This document shows positions 12,001 to 23,500 of a DNA stretch of 64,000 nt, one piece after another (positions within the stretch are counted from its first letter, which is position 1; every line of letters starts with the position of its first letter). Both the position numbers and the translations under genes were made by a program. Where the stretch lies: NCBI GenBank assembly GCA_030248215.1, contig JASANG010003051.1, positions 62,001 to 126,000 of the forward strand, written 5' to 3'. Below the pieces are notes generated by a model. That model had not been told where the DNA came from. It was given only the letters and a program-made list of their open reading frames with translations, and did not search any database. The DNA comes from Enoplolaimus lenunculus (taxonomy: Eukaryota; Nematoda; Enoplea; Enoplida; Thoracostomopsidae).

Positions 12001-14177
12001 AACGCAAATACAATAATTCTATGTTTACTTTTGTTCGGCAGAATGTCAAATGTCACAGTAAGACAACGTCAGATTTTGTGTTTGTAAACCAGTCGAGTAG
12101 TTTAATTGCGTGCGCTGGACACAACACCAACGATCAAAATGTTGGACTCTGGGATTCGTTGCTTCCACAAGATAAATCGCTTGTTCACTGTAAGTATGAC
12201 TTGGAAATGACATTAAGTTTTCGGAAGGAATTTCGCAAAAAGGCGGACGACTTTGACCGTACTACATGACGTAAATGCGGTCGTGCCAAAGTTTCCAACT
12301 CGTCAAATTCAGTAAATTATTGTGCAGTTGAAACAGGGGAACAGAAGGAAATTCTATAGGAAACTCAACTGCAGGCAAAGAATGTGTCGCCCACCGATGT
12401 GAAGGTGAAGCTTCCGGTTGAATGTGTATTTGCTTTGGGATTTCGCTAGACTGTAAGCAACTTGATGAAGGATAGGCGTCCTGCTTACTTGTGAGAATCG
12501 GAGAGAAAGCGCGATATGGAGTGGGGGGGAGAGAAATCTTCGCTGGAAAAGGCTATAAACAGTGACTGAAAATTTTTCATTAAAGCCCTATTCACACGTG
12601 CAGGTTCTTGCGGCGAGAACTTGCAGCTGCAACTTGCACCCACAACTTGCATTTTTCATCAGCCAATGAGAAAGCGGGTGCAATAAGTTCATTGAAATTG
12701 TATTAGTTGTTGACGCATGTGAACTAAATTTCTAGCTTTGATTTTTAATGAATTATTTGCAGCTGCAAGTTTTTCGAACGGGATTTTGGAAAAAACTTGC
12801 AAGTACAAGTTGCAGCTACAAGTTCTCGCAGCAAAAAATTGCACGTGTGAATAGGGCTTAACGCTTTTCCTCATGAATATGTTATATCGTTATTTTTTAC
12901 GCCTTTTAGCATGGCAATGCCATCAAGATGGCGGCGCAACTTCGTTGCTTTGGGTTCCGTCACAACAAGCCATTTATTCGGGCGGCAAACACGGTGAAGT
13001 GTGCATTTTTGACGTTCGCCAGCGTGTTTTACGGCAATCGTTTAAAATATTCGACGCTTGCGCAATTAAATCGCTCGCGCTCGATCCGAATTCACAGTTT
13101 TTTGTCGCCGGATCAATTGAAGGCGACATAAAGGTTGGTTTCTTCCATGGTCGTAGCGCCAGGATTTTGGAAACGGGCAAGGAAATACGTTATTCACGAT
13201 GTCTAAAAACCCTGAACAAACGCCAATTGGGGTTTGACCGCTGAACCCTTATAAATAGCCCTTGGCTTGCCAATTTTAATGTTATCCATTTCATTTTTAA
13301 GAATTTCTACGTATTTTTGGTCGGTTTCTATGTAATTAGTATGCGCTATATCGTATCTGTTATTGCGTGCATTTTATGTTCTATGATAATTTCTATCCTA
13401 TGTAAGAAATGCGTGCTAACAAACTAATGTAAGCTCCGGTTTTTTGTAAACCGCAACAACACTGCATGCACATTTCGTACATAATAGTAAATAAAACAGG
13501 TTGGGAACTACGAAGAATTATTGCAGTCGGAATCGTGATCGACTACGGCGCTGGATTTAAATCCGAATTCTATTCTGAATCGGAATTTAATTTACACCCT
13601 GCTCACTGAAGACGTAGATGATGCTGCATTTATACGCGCAATAACCTCTTAATTATGCCCGTATAACTGTGTGATAAGGTCTGCCAAAATACTAGGGTAT
13701 CTAGCTTCATACTGTTGTCTAAAATAATTGTACTCAGCTGCATACTTTGGTGTAAACAGTATCATCCACTCTTGCTACTATTACTGTTGTTGTTGTGATA
13801 GCTGGGTTGGATCATGTTATGCGTGGTCTTGCTCCAGACCGAGAAATTCGGCTACTTTCGTCGGTTGTTCCCTGCTACGATTACTCGCTGTTGTTGCTAC
13901 AGGTGCTGAGCATTGGCACTCTTGTTACTATTACTCGCTGTTGTTGCTACAGGTGCTGAGCATTGGCGTACCGCACGAGCTGTTCAGTTTCGCTGGAGAA
14001 CACACAGGTCGGCCGTCTGGAGCGTTTTCATCGTTTCGGTCGGTTGGCGTTTCTGGTTCGGTGCAAGGAGTCGCGCAACTTGCCGTCGACAATCGGCGCC
14101 ATTTGTTCTCGTGTGGTGCGGACGCGACCCTCAAGATTCGATTGTTGCCCCCGCCTGCGGTTATTGCGTACTTATAA
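35..14177 (+). CDS. rbc-1: DMXL / rabconnectin-3 alpha, C-terminal part (5' end outside window)
   Basis: Large WD40 scaffold that in animals works with WDR7 to regulate V-ATPase assembly and vesicle/endosome acidification. Nine exons fit with matching phases: 35-142, 616-812, 1333-1456, 9902-9962, 10588-10718, 11167-11244, 12042-12189, 12910-13133 and 13953-14177 (stop TAA). They give 431 codons plus stop. Recognisable blocks are ATNREIQEMDVS near the start, then WD40 repeats: HPVLPYYLSGSTDGSVHMWE, FGVSDGDGTLSVWQL, CHSKTTSDFVFV, SGGKHGEVCIFDVRQR, ALDPNSQFFVAGSIEGDIK, and the family's closing motif LFSCGADATLKIRLLP. Donors are GTAAGT/GTGAGT-like except the weak GTTGGT after 13133. The N-terminal bulk of this about 3000-residue family lies upstream of the window. 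AATAAA occurs about 135 bp after the stop. Symbol is the C. elegans orthologue name, by recall. Confidence 0.93.
2011..2296. mobile_element. MITE, GCCCTATTCACACG family (degenerate copy)
   Basis: Left end GCCCTATTCATAGCTGCAAG follows TTAA; right end reads TTGCACGTGTGAAT but has lost its GGGC terminus. The interior is rich in CTTGCAGCTGCAAG palindromes. Same family as 7719-7937 and 12583-12861; all three sit in DMXL introns. Confidence 0.6.
3168..3352. mobile_element. MITE, AGCACCTATCA terminal inverted repeats
   Basis: Left end GTAGCACCTATCACCAGTT and right end AACTGATGATAGGTGCTTTAC are inverted copies. A diverged relative lies at about 28650-28840 in inverted orientation, and a fragment sharing the interior is at 52800-52890. 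No coding capacity. Confidence 0.55.
4379..4572. mobile_element. CG-rich MITE, PIF/Harbinger-like footprint
   Basis: Ends GGGTTGCGCTATA and TATAGCGCAACCC are near-perfect inverted repeats flanked by TAA on both sides (4376-4378, 4573-4575), the target duplication of PIF/Harbinger elements. The interior is unusually CG-rich for this genome, with repeated CCGTCACCG and CGTACG palindromes. No transposase; family assignment is by footprint only. Confidence 0.75.
4931..5101. mobile_element. MITE with GGCCCGTAGCC ends
   Basis: Left end GGCCCGTAGCCAGC and right end TTGGCTACGGCCC are inverted repeats around a G-run-rich interior (GGGGGGG and CCCCCCTCCC). Degenerate relatives are visible at about 8745-8870 and 15550-15640. 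The type is widespread in invertebrate genomes. Confidence 0.6.
5470..5606. mobile_element. CG-rich MITE, PIF/Harbinger-like footprint
   Basis: Ends GGGCGGCGCCATA and TATAGCGCCGCCC, flanked by TAA at 5467-5469 and 5607-5609. Same family as 4379-4572 and the two copies at 37.2-37.7 kb. Confidence 0.72.
6380..6886. repeat. Dispersed repeat with GGACGGACGGAC / GAGCTTCGCTCAA end
   Basis: Contains three tandem-like blocks around TTTTGGAGGTTTGTAAAC and ends with GGACGGACGGACATCC then CCGAGCTTCGCTCAA. A second diverged copy covers about 56162-56800, whose left end TTGAGCGAAGCTCG is the inverted counterpart. Probably a non-autonomous element; class not determined. Confidence 0.5.
7719..7937. mobile_element. 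MITE, GCCCTATTCACACG family
   Basis: Starts GCCTTTTTCACACGTGCAAG after TTAA and ends TTGCACGTGTGAATAGGGC before TTAA. The TTAA flanks on both sides resemble a piggyBac-type target site. CTTGCAGCTGCAA palindromes lie inside each end. Confidence 0.7.
8417..8622. mobile_element. Inverted-repeat element carrying interstitial telomere repeats
   Basis: Ends GGGCCTATGTTACTTTAAAG and CTTTAAAGTAACATGGGCC-like sequence are inverted repeats. Between them are two short arrays of CCTAAG units (8461-8480, 8502-8540), i.e. the nematode telomere repeat TTAGGC read on the other strand. Related in organisation to 19716-19892 and 31709-31866, although its ends have diverged from theirs. Confidence 0.65.
10139..10630 (+). 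repeat. Tandem duplication of an intron end plus exon start in DMXL
   Basis: Copy 1 (10139-10338) and copy 2 (10339-10630) both contain the same intron tail, the 3' splice site TTCAATATTATAG and the first 42 bases of the exon. Copy 1 ends abruptly after the codons for HMWE and runs into the copied intron start, so it has no donor and soon meets a stop. Copy 2 continues into the complete exon (10588-10718). Copy 2 also carries about 93 extra bases (10454-10546) absent from copy 1. The copies are nearly identical otherwise, so the event looks recent. Confidence 0.88.
12583..12861. mobile_element. MITE, GCCCTATTCACACG family
   Basis: Ends GCCCTATTCACACGTGCAGG and TTGCACGTGTGAATAGGGC, with TTAA(A) on the left and TTAA on the right. 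CTTGCAGCTGCAA-type palindromes fill both arms. Lies in the DMXL intron 12190-12909. Confidence 0.75.
13875..13967 (+). repeat. 50-bp tandem duplication of the last DMXL 3' splice site
   Basis: The sequence CTCGCTGTTGTTGCTACAG plus the first 15 exon bases GTGCTGAGCATTGGC occurs twice, exactly 50 bp apart, giving acceptors before 13903 and before 13953. Splicing to the upstream one reads into a TGA within about 19 codons. The downstream one gives the conserved C-terminus. A more decayed third relative of the pyrimidine-rich part is at about 13766-13800. Confidence 0.85.
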
Positions 14178-17100
14178 GCATATAGCAAGGTAGCGACAAC
14201 GATGAGACGTCATTTGACTAATTTGTGGCGGACATTTAGATAGGAACCGGTATTTGTTGCGGTATTTGGCTGGATGTTGAACCAAGGGCGTAGCTAAGCG
14301 ACTGTTTCAGGAATAAAAACGCGTCTAGGACTTTTGGTCAATGGTTTTAGGTACGGTTGGTTTCATTATGCGAAACAAGAAACTCTGGTTTCTAAATTTT
14401 TTAAAGAGCGTTAACCACCTTTGCGCAATCCTGGCTACGTCCATGTGTGGAACAATCGGTTCATTTAGAAAGAATGGCTGCGGTATCGTAAGATGAAAAT
14501 TTTAGTTGGCATTAATAATTCAAGTCCAAAGGTAGCATGTGTTCAATGGAGAGTGTAACGCGAGCATTCATGGGAGTGTTTGGTGTATAATATGGTCAAA
14601 ATTTGATCAAATCAACCTTGGGTTGCGTTCATGTTTTTTGGTGGGAGTCCACGACATCTTTGGAACTGCGTTGCGAGGATAATAACATATTACATATTGT
14701 GTCATGCTAAGTTTGTTATAAACGTGAGTAAATTTGCATTTGAAGGGTTTTAGTAACAGTTGGCTGCCTAATGTTGTAGATCGTATGGGCGATTGGTCTT
14801 TGAATGCAAATTGTAATACAGTGTTAAGAATAACGGATTGTGTGTTTCATCCCGGGTTGATTGTGGGTTAGCTGAGGTGACAACGTATTCTTTTATATCT
14901 CATTTCCAGCGGCATTTGCGAATAATGTATGCGCTTGAAACACAGTTACATACCGCTGAAAATTTGTTTTTCGTAATTTTTTACTACAGTGTCGCGTGTT
15001 TGATGCACATACGAGACGAGAACAGCATTCTAAAGCTAAAGTTTGAGTTTGCTGGAATTTGTGGATGTTTCGTCGAACAGTGTTAAACTTTATTTTGTTG
15101 TACTACTTAGTAATTGGACAATAATTCCATTTTGAGATTTTAATTTAAGATTTTTAGCAGTTAAAAACTGTCGCGGAACGTTATTGCGGGGGCTCATTTT
15201 CAGCTGTTTGACCTTACAAATACAACAAGAAATAAGCAATGAGTATTGGCTGACTCTTAGCTTGTATAAGCGATTGAGTTTGTAAAATTAAATTGTGATG
15301 TTGATGTTAATTATATTTAATATTCGATGCTATACTTACAATAGATTTTTGTAATTCTGATATTGTATCTACAGAGTTGGCTTGAGTTGATTGTTCTATA
15401 TTTAAAATGATTAATACGGTAATTGTTAAGCGTCCGAGTGTGGTTTTTCTATAATGCTGGTAATCAGATAAGTATTTTGTGAAATTTGGCTAATCGGCAA
15501 TGACAATAGCGTTCGATAACCAGTGTTATTACGATCGCCTAAATGGTAAAGACGGTCGCGTAGCCAACGAGCGGCAGCTTTGGAAAAATTTTGCTCCACT
15601 AAAAAATTTCCAGCCTTCCCCCAGCATGGTGAACTGCTTATTAGCCATGAAAAGTGTAAACATTAATACAAAACTTTGGTTTAGAAGTTATTGCCGGCGG
15701 GAGCCATGATGGTCTCCATTTTGGATGGTGCCAGTAGTGCATCATGCATTGTGTGACGGACAATTCATTTATACTAAATAGCTGTGATATTCAGTGTCCG
15801 TAATATATTCATTATTTAGTGAGTATTTGAATACTTATGTAGCGTCTAAATGTATAATATGTTAGTTTTTACATTACTCAAGAGGTATATGTTAAGCATT
15901 GTTACAGCCGAAATATGGGTTTAAAGCACCATTATTTTGATTTGGTCAAAATTTCGAATGGAAGAAGAATTTGAATTTTTGTTTTGCATTTAACGGTGCA
16001 AACGTTCCTTTAAACGACTCAGCGTGAACTTTGAATTAAGCATTTGAACATATGGGAATGCTATGCTGTGTTGAGTTTGACTTTACGGCTGCCTTGCCTA
16101 GAACGAATCGTAAAGTTTGAAGGTGCGTATCAAAATTTCACAATGTCCTTAGCCCAAATTTTTCGCAGACACACTTCACATGTCCCAGGGACACAATTCG
16201 TAACGGTCATTTTCGACAATGAAGCGAATAGACCTAGGTTGTTTCAGTTATGGGCGAAACAAGTTTTAACCGCGTTGCGATCTTTAAGAAGTACAAGAAG
16301 CGGTCACACAATTGAAAAACAAGCGTTATTTCTTAGGCACCTTCGTTTGTAGGGAACTTTGACTTTCTCCATGGTTCCATAAAAGAGATCGATCGTGGCA
16401 CGCTTAGATATTGAGTGGAAAATTGTGGCGTTATAGTAAGCGTCCCCCTGCTCTGCAGACAGTCCGCTGTTCTTGTTCTATGATATAAACTAAACTGTCC
16501 ACTACAGTAATTGTACGTCATTATTTAACTACACAACTACTGGAGAGGTGATGTTATCTCATTTCTAGATGATGAACCCCTGTAATATTTCGTATTTCAG
16601 ATTTACGATACTTACAATTTAGTATACATTTCAGTAAATTTACTTTTATGCTGCGTTATATAATTTTCACTGTTCTCTTATTTTAATGTAAATCTTGTGT
16701 TGTTGTTGTTGTTATTGTGATTTTATACTATTTATCGAATTGTCGTTTATTAATGATTTTTCAAACTTTTTGAGGGTTCAGATAGTATATTCTTGCCGAC
16801 AACCTTACGAATAAGACAGTATTTAAATTTGTAACTAGGGATTGGTCCATTTTTTGCTCTAAAACTCAGAATGCATAAATTTTTTGCTTTTATGGTTATT
16901 GTAAATAAGATAGACTGAAAATTAAGTATATATGCAGAACTGAACAATTGAGCACTGATCATGTGTTCTGATACAATTCTGTATAGCCGTATGTATTTTG
17001 CAGGGTGCAAAGCGGAACTGGATTATACCGAAATCGGAACAGTAAATATATACCGCAATCGGAACTACAAAATTTTGTGACTATACGGAAAGTTTGTTTT

Positions 17101-17512
17101 AACAAGTATAATATTGATTTAGAGTGTCTGTAGGCTGCACCAATTCTCAAAAACGTTGCATGAACACATTGGCAATCATTTTTTGGCTCTGTTAAGCTAA
17201 ACTGCAATCAATTATTAATAAGTTAACTAATCGAAAACAAATTAATAGATAAATGATGCTGAATTTTTATACAAAATATCACAACAAGTAGGTCTAAAAT
17301 TAAAATGTGGAAATTCCGATTCCGATTGATTGCGCAATCGGAATCGGAATCGGACCTCGTTCTGAATCAGAATTGTAATCGGAATCGGGGTTCCGATTGC
17401 ACCCTGGTATGTTGATTACTAATTTTAAATTAAGGTTAGTTGGACTGCAGTCTGAGCGGTTTTAACGCTCACGGTCCGTCAGTCATTTATAGTATTTCGT
17501 TTTGAGTCATAA
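14178..17512. other. Intergenic stretch, no gene recognised
   Basis: Between the DMXL stop and the SWEET start I see no exon series with family resemblance. It holds the DMXL 3' flank, an element fragment near 15550-15640, and a 406-bp hAT-like element (17001-17406) ending about 100 bp before the SWEET start. The open frame 16044-16352 has no recognisable domain. Confidence 0.5.
17001..17406. mobile_element. hAT-like MITE (CAGGGTGC...GCACCCTG)
   Basis: Ends CAGGGTGCAAAGCGGAAC and GTTCCGATTGCACCCTG are inverted repeats. The flanking octamers GTATTTTG (left) and GTATGTTG (right) differ at one base, consistent with the 8-bp duplication of hAT elements. The interior is built of GGAATCGG/CCGATTCC runs. 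Its right end is about 107 bp upstream of the SWEET start codon, so it could lie in that gene's promoter. Confidence 0.72.
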
Positions 17513-20500
17513 ATGCAGATGTCGGTATTCAGTGTCGTTGGATATATTGCTAGTACAATATGCTACAATATGAAGTATTTAAGGTCTTTTCCGGTACCCA
17601 TTCCCCAACTGGCGTTTGCCTAACAATGATTGAATTTAACAAATGTTTTTGAATATTTTAGCTTCTTCAGATAACTGAGCTCGCGTCCTCGCGAACTGCT
17701 GGTATCGCAACAAATCAGTTATTTGAACATAACTCGTTGACTAATCATCTGATGCAGATAATTTCTCACCACTCGGCTCAGGTTTGTAAGCGACGTCGAA
17801 TGATATATAATTTGTCTAACTTTTTGCCAAAAATATTTTGGTCTCTACACACAAAATAAATTGTTTTGAAATTTCAAGACTCCTACTTTCTTCAATTTTC
17901 AAGACATTAATGTCTTGTATTTCAGACATTAATAGCCTTAAACAGCTCAGAAATTTGTGTCTGAAATGGTTAAACCATAAATGTCTTGTATTCAAGAAAT
18001 TATTATTTACAATTCATGACAAACAGATTTCATTCTTTCAAGAAATAGTTGCCTTATATTCAAGAATTTATTTTCTTATTTTTATGTATGTAAAAAAAGT
18101 TGCCCCGTTTTTATTCTCAAAAGACTTTAAAAATAATCGAATTACAAAGATATTTTGGGTTGAGCTCAGTTTCCTCCCAACCTAAGTTTACGTCTTGGAC
18201 GTATCTTAGGTTGTAAAATTATGGAATTTGGTTGAGCTTAACTCCCAATTTTGAAGGCGACTTCTCTGCCAAATCTTGTTTCTAAGACATATATGTCCAA
18301 AAAATCAGCAAAATAAGTCTTTTAATTCAGACATATTTGTCTTATCAGACATATTTCTTTTAATCGTTTATGAAACACACTCTTTAAAACATTTAAGTGT
18401 TAAAAATTTCAGACACAGATTTGTGAAAATTTCAGAAACTAATGTCTTGCATTCCAAACATATATGTATGGAATCTATAAGACATAATTGTCTTAAATTT
18501 AAAAACTATTTCATGAATATCAGAAAACGTTTTTTGTGTGTAGGAGGATCGATGTAACTTGTAACCAGTATAAACTCTAATTTTTCAAAAATTCAAACTT
18601 GGACGTGAAATGATCAAGGGAGGTTATTACAAGCTCAGAAATGCCAAAAAAATTCTAAATTAACTATTTTTTGCGAGCGCCAGCTGGAGGCGGATAACGG
18701 AAAAGACCCAGTATTTATATTAGCAGTTTATTATATATCGCGTACCTATGTTAACAATTGTGTCTTGTATCTAGAAATAAATATTTCTATCCCCCAGAAA
18801 AGGTTTTGAATGCTAAAGAGCGAACGATTTTATTTAGTCTTTTATGCCGAGATTATATATACAGTTCATAATAGTAAACTGTGATATGCAACCGGAGGTC
18901 ACATCCTCCGAGCTGATCATCGCAAATTTTGAGCTGAATGTAAAAATAAATTGTGAAATATTGTGTTGCATCTGCAATTTAAACTATCATAAACTCTCGA
19001 AATGTTAAAAATTTTGTTTAAGCTTTATATCTCCAAGAGTTCTACGACGCTTTCCGTCACAGAGTTAAGCTTTATGTACAAGCGTACAAGCTTCATAAAT
19101 TACTTGAAAGTTACCAGTGATGGGTAAGCCCGAGCGTAACGGATGAGCGAACGCGTGCACTTGATCCGGGGGTTTTGGCGAATTCCGGGATGTGCAGGGT
19201 TCGGATAATGTCTCTGGGCAATTGCAGGGCACTGAAAGTGCAAGTTCATAATGCGAGATTCCAATAGAAAGTTGTACAGTGCTAACCGTAACACTGAAAT
19301 GCAGTTTAGGGTACATGCGCGAAATTTTTAAGACATTTTTTCAGAGAAAGGTTGAAAGTTAATACAAACGGTAGTGAGTGCCCCACCCCTGCACTGCAAA
19401 AAACATGGTGAGTCAAATTGACTCTCCGGAATAGGCTTGTTCGGACTACATAAACTGAGTCAAAATTCGACACCGCCAGCGTCGAATTTGACTCAGTTTG
19501 TGTTATCCGGAAAAACCTATTTCGGAGAGAGTCAATTTGACTCACCGTTCTTTGCAGTGTATCACCGTCGCCCTATCACCGCCCTTGACAGATACCAACA
19601 ACTTACGAACGACACTTTTATAAAATACGACAAAATGTTACTACTAAAATATTGCCAAAGCTTCAGCAAAAATTCTAGTGGAAATTGTAATGCAATATCC
19701 GAAGGTGCAAAAATCGGCTCATGTAAAGATCAGGAGCAGAACGGTTTTGTCTGGGACTAGAAAAGAGTAAGCTTAAAGCTTTAGACTAATTTTTTGCTCG
19801 GCTTAGGCTTACGCTTAGCAATGTGCTCCTTCTTACGCTAAGGCTTAGGGATATGCTTATAATACCGTTCGCCCCTGTTCTCTACATTGGCCAAAATATC
19901 GGATTCGGATGAGCCGTAAAATTATGTAGCTATTAAACATATTAATGGTGAATTTACAGATTTTAACAATACTTTGCAAAGCATCGTGCAAAACCCAGTC
20001 ATAAGCACTTTGTGTTAATACCATTGCGCAACCGAATATCCGTTTCCGGTCAAAAAAATCAGCATCTGTTTCCGTTAGAAATAACTAAAATTATTTTATT
20101 TTAACGTTCAAAATTAGGCTCGGTGAATGAATGAATGGTGCGACCGGATATTCGTTAATAAATGCGGAGCAGTTAATTTCTTCTCCAATCCACTCTACTA
20201 CCGATGGTGCAGTTGTTTTGATTTGGAATAGAAGTACCAAAATTTTTCAAAAAAATGTTATAAATTTAGAATTGAATTTGTCTTTTTCTTTAAAATTTAA
20301 TTTATTGTTATATTGGCAGAAAAATAATCGTTGTTACACTGTTATAATTAAATTTTCGTTTGCGTTTCCGTTATTTTGCTCACAATCTGTTTCCGTTATT
20401 TTTACTGTCCGTTTGCTCAAGTTCATAAACATAGTTTTCTAGGCTTTGCCTGCATATTTGCTCAATTCAAGTTGCTTCTTAAATGTCTGTGACAAACGTT

Positions 20501-23500
20501 ATACAGAATGTGGTCTCCTATACTGCAACAATTAATTCGTATCTGTTATATTTGTCATTTATGTAAGCTGTTTTGTTTTTCAAACGAATTACTGGTGCAT
20601 CCGAAAGTTGGCCACTTATTATTTTATTGAATCCTACAGTGCAAAAAAATGGTGAGTGAAATTGAGAAACTCTCTCCGAAATAGACTCTACAACTTCACA
20701 AACTGAGTCAAATTCAGCTCTGCTATAGTCAAATGTTCGACTCAGTGAATCGAATTTGACCCTGACTGAGTCGAATTTTGATTCAAATTGTGTAGTCCCG
20801 AAAAGCCTATTTCGAAGAGAGTCAATTTGACTCACCGCTTTTTCAGTGTACTTTACTTTGTCACAGATTAGAGCGAACGATTAGCGTTGACAGTGTAATG
20901 TTATAAGGGTTGCGCCGAAATTAATGCAAAAACACGATTTCGATTGCTATTTCTTTTCCGGCATTGCAGAACAGTGGAACCGGAATTTTTGCGGTGTTGT
21001 ACCAAATATTTTAAACATTAACAATTTGTAATATATTCGATGAGTGATTTCGTAAGATTGATGAAAACTAAAGCTCGTTTAAGGCACGTTTTTGACTAGT
21101 TTATTTAGCAGTAAAACAGTAATTCGGTGTTGAAAATTATTTTAAATTTCTGTGTTCCGAAACATTCCTAGTATCAGTATTTTATAATTTTTCAATTTTA
21201 ATCCAACTGTATTGTATGTTGAATTTATTTTGGTTTTGTTCCAGACCGACGCTATACACATCGTGGCGTGGACGACGTATAGACTCACTGTCAAGCATTC
21301 CAATAATGGTTTCCTTCACTTAGTAAATATATTTTTTCAATTGTTAATTTCATTAAGTATTTGATTAAGAATCGGGTCAAAAATAAAACTCTATTTTAAA
21401 AGGTTTTCGTCGTTTGGCACACACTTCATCCTTCAAAACGCTTTTTTCGAAAGCGCAGAAACTTTAAGATAAATCAATACTGTAGCAGACCTTTATATGG
21501 CTTGATAGTCTGGCCTTGTAAACATAGCTCAATACCTGTTCGTCAAATTCGGTTTATTTTCTTTTCTTGCGAATACATCGCGAGAATTTAAAATTTATGT
21601 TGTCTTAAAATGTTTAAATTTTTGAACTAATGGGGATTTAGTTTTTGCTTTGACAGAGACACTTTTCAGAAATCAAATTTGAGCAAATTTTTTATGAGAA
21701 ACCAACATGAAATTTCTCTGCTTGTTTTCGAGGTAGAAAAATTCCAAATCCAGAGAAATTCATACCTTTGTTTTGCCACATTTAATCAGTCCTGAATAAT
21801 GAGGTTGCTTGAACGGCGCCGCTTCGCTGCATGGCCCCCCACGCAGGTGCAACCGAAATTCCCGTTGCGGTAGAGAAATCCGGTGTTTTTCGCTATGAAA
21901 ATATTTGTCATTCGTTAATTAAAAAAAGTGGCATATTATCAAAACATATTTTTGTAAAACAGTCTGAGCGTATATTGCTAAAATTTTCCGAGTGTGTCAT
22001 ACTCCATAATTTATCATACGTTTCCCAGCGACTATATTTGTATCACAGTTCTTCAATTCTGAATAGTGTGTTTACACATAGGATTTCAATTTTCAAATGT
22101 TTCATCATAAGCATATAAAGCACCGGGCGAACAAATGTTTCAACCGTATCTTCAAGATTTAATTCAAATAGAAAACAATCATGTGTCTCAAAATAATAGC
22201 ACTCAGTTATTTATGCAGAGCCGGAATTCAGTTACATTCTATGTTGTTAGCAGGAAAATTGTGTACTTGATTAGGTTGAGTTAATTAGCTGTTCCAAACG
22301 ACTCTTCGGACTATTCTGAACAAAACTGGAATGCTCGTTGTTATTTAATTACCTAAGATTTTCTAAAATTCACTAAAAATACATTGAGTCGAATTTAGAA
22401 TCTGTTAAAAGTGAAGATCTACAAAACACAAAAATTAGGTAAAAAATTTACTTAAAATATTTTCCCATTAAAAGCGACAAAATAGCTTTAAAATGAATTT
22501 TTTGGTAACAAGACTTGTTTTCCGGCTCCGGTTCCGGTATTTTTTAACATTTCGGTTCCGTATTTTATAATTCCGGTTGCACCTTGCCCCCACGCCTTAC
22601 TTCAATCTATGGTATCGCATCATGATGTTGAAACATGGTTTACCACAGTTTGGCTCGAGAATAATTTTGTTGTTTATGTTCTAGCAATGCGTTAATGCTG
22701 ATGTATGGAAATATAACGAATAATTGGGCGTTAATTCGAACGCATTCCGTGGGTGCAATGTTACGGTTGTGTTATTTAATCTTTTACGCTGTTATGGCTA
22801 GGAATAAAGTGAGTTGTTGGTGTTGAATTTCAAATTACTCGTATTCAGTATAGTTCGTCGCCAATCTGAGCAAAGGCCCGATGTAACATAAATGTTAAAA
22901 TTCAGGTTTTTCAGTAGGTAGATTTTATGCGGCGATGTAGAGCAGTCTGAGCAAAGGCCCACTCTGTATCTTTAAACAGAAAATAAGTTATTTAGCATTT
23001 TGCAAAGGCCTTTGATTAAATCGATTCGGAAGCAAACGCCCAATGTTCATCGGGCTTTTGCTACATATCACGCTTGAACTTGTTAATATATCATTAACTA
23101 AAACCGAAATGTTGTTTCGGGTTTTAAAACGAAATATTGGTCATTGTGCAATTGGTATATTGTTTAGTCGACCCCTGCGGTGTCTGCCGGCTCACCGGCT
23201 CCTGTTTACAAACTCACACGTGCAACCATATGCGGATATTCGCTTCATCGAAGTAAATTTAACGCAATAAACAAGTTTAAAAGCTTAAACAGATACCTAG
23301 AGTACAATGTCATGCTCCGATATTTATTGAAGTTCAAACTACATATGTAATATTTTGTTTAGGCGTATTAATTTGTAAACAAAAATCCATACGTAACATA
23401 ATATGGTCTTTAATATTAATGATTATGTGTGGACAAAGTCCAAAATGTACCCTGGAATGGCCGCCGTAAATGATTGTTATCGTCAAAATTCCTATAGATA

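Noticed and set aside
16044-16352. 102-residue open frame
   Set aside because: No domain resemblance, no supporting splice sites and no homologous repeat of it in the window.
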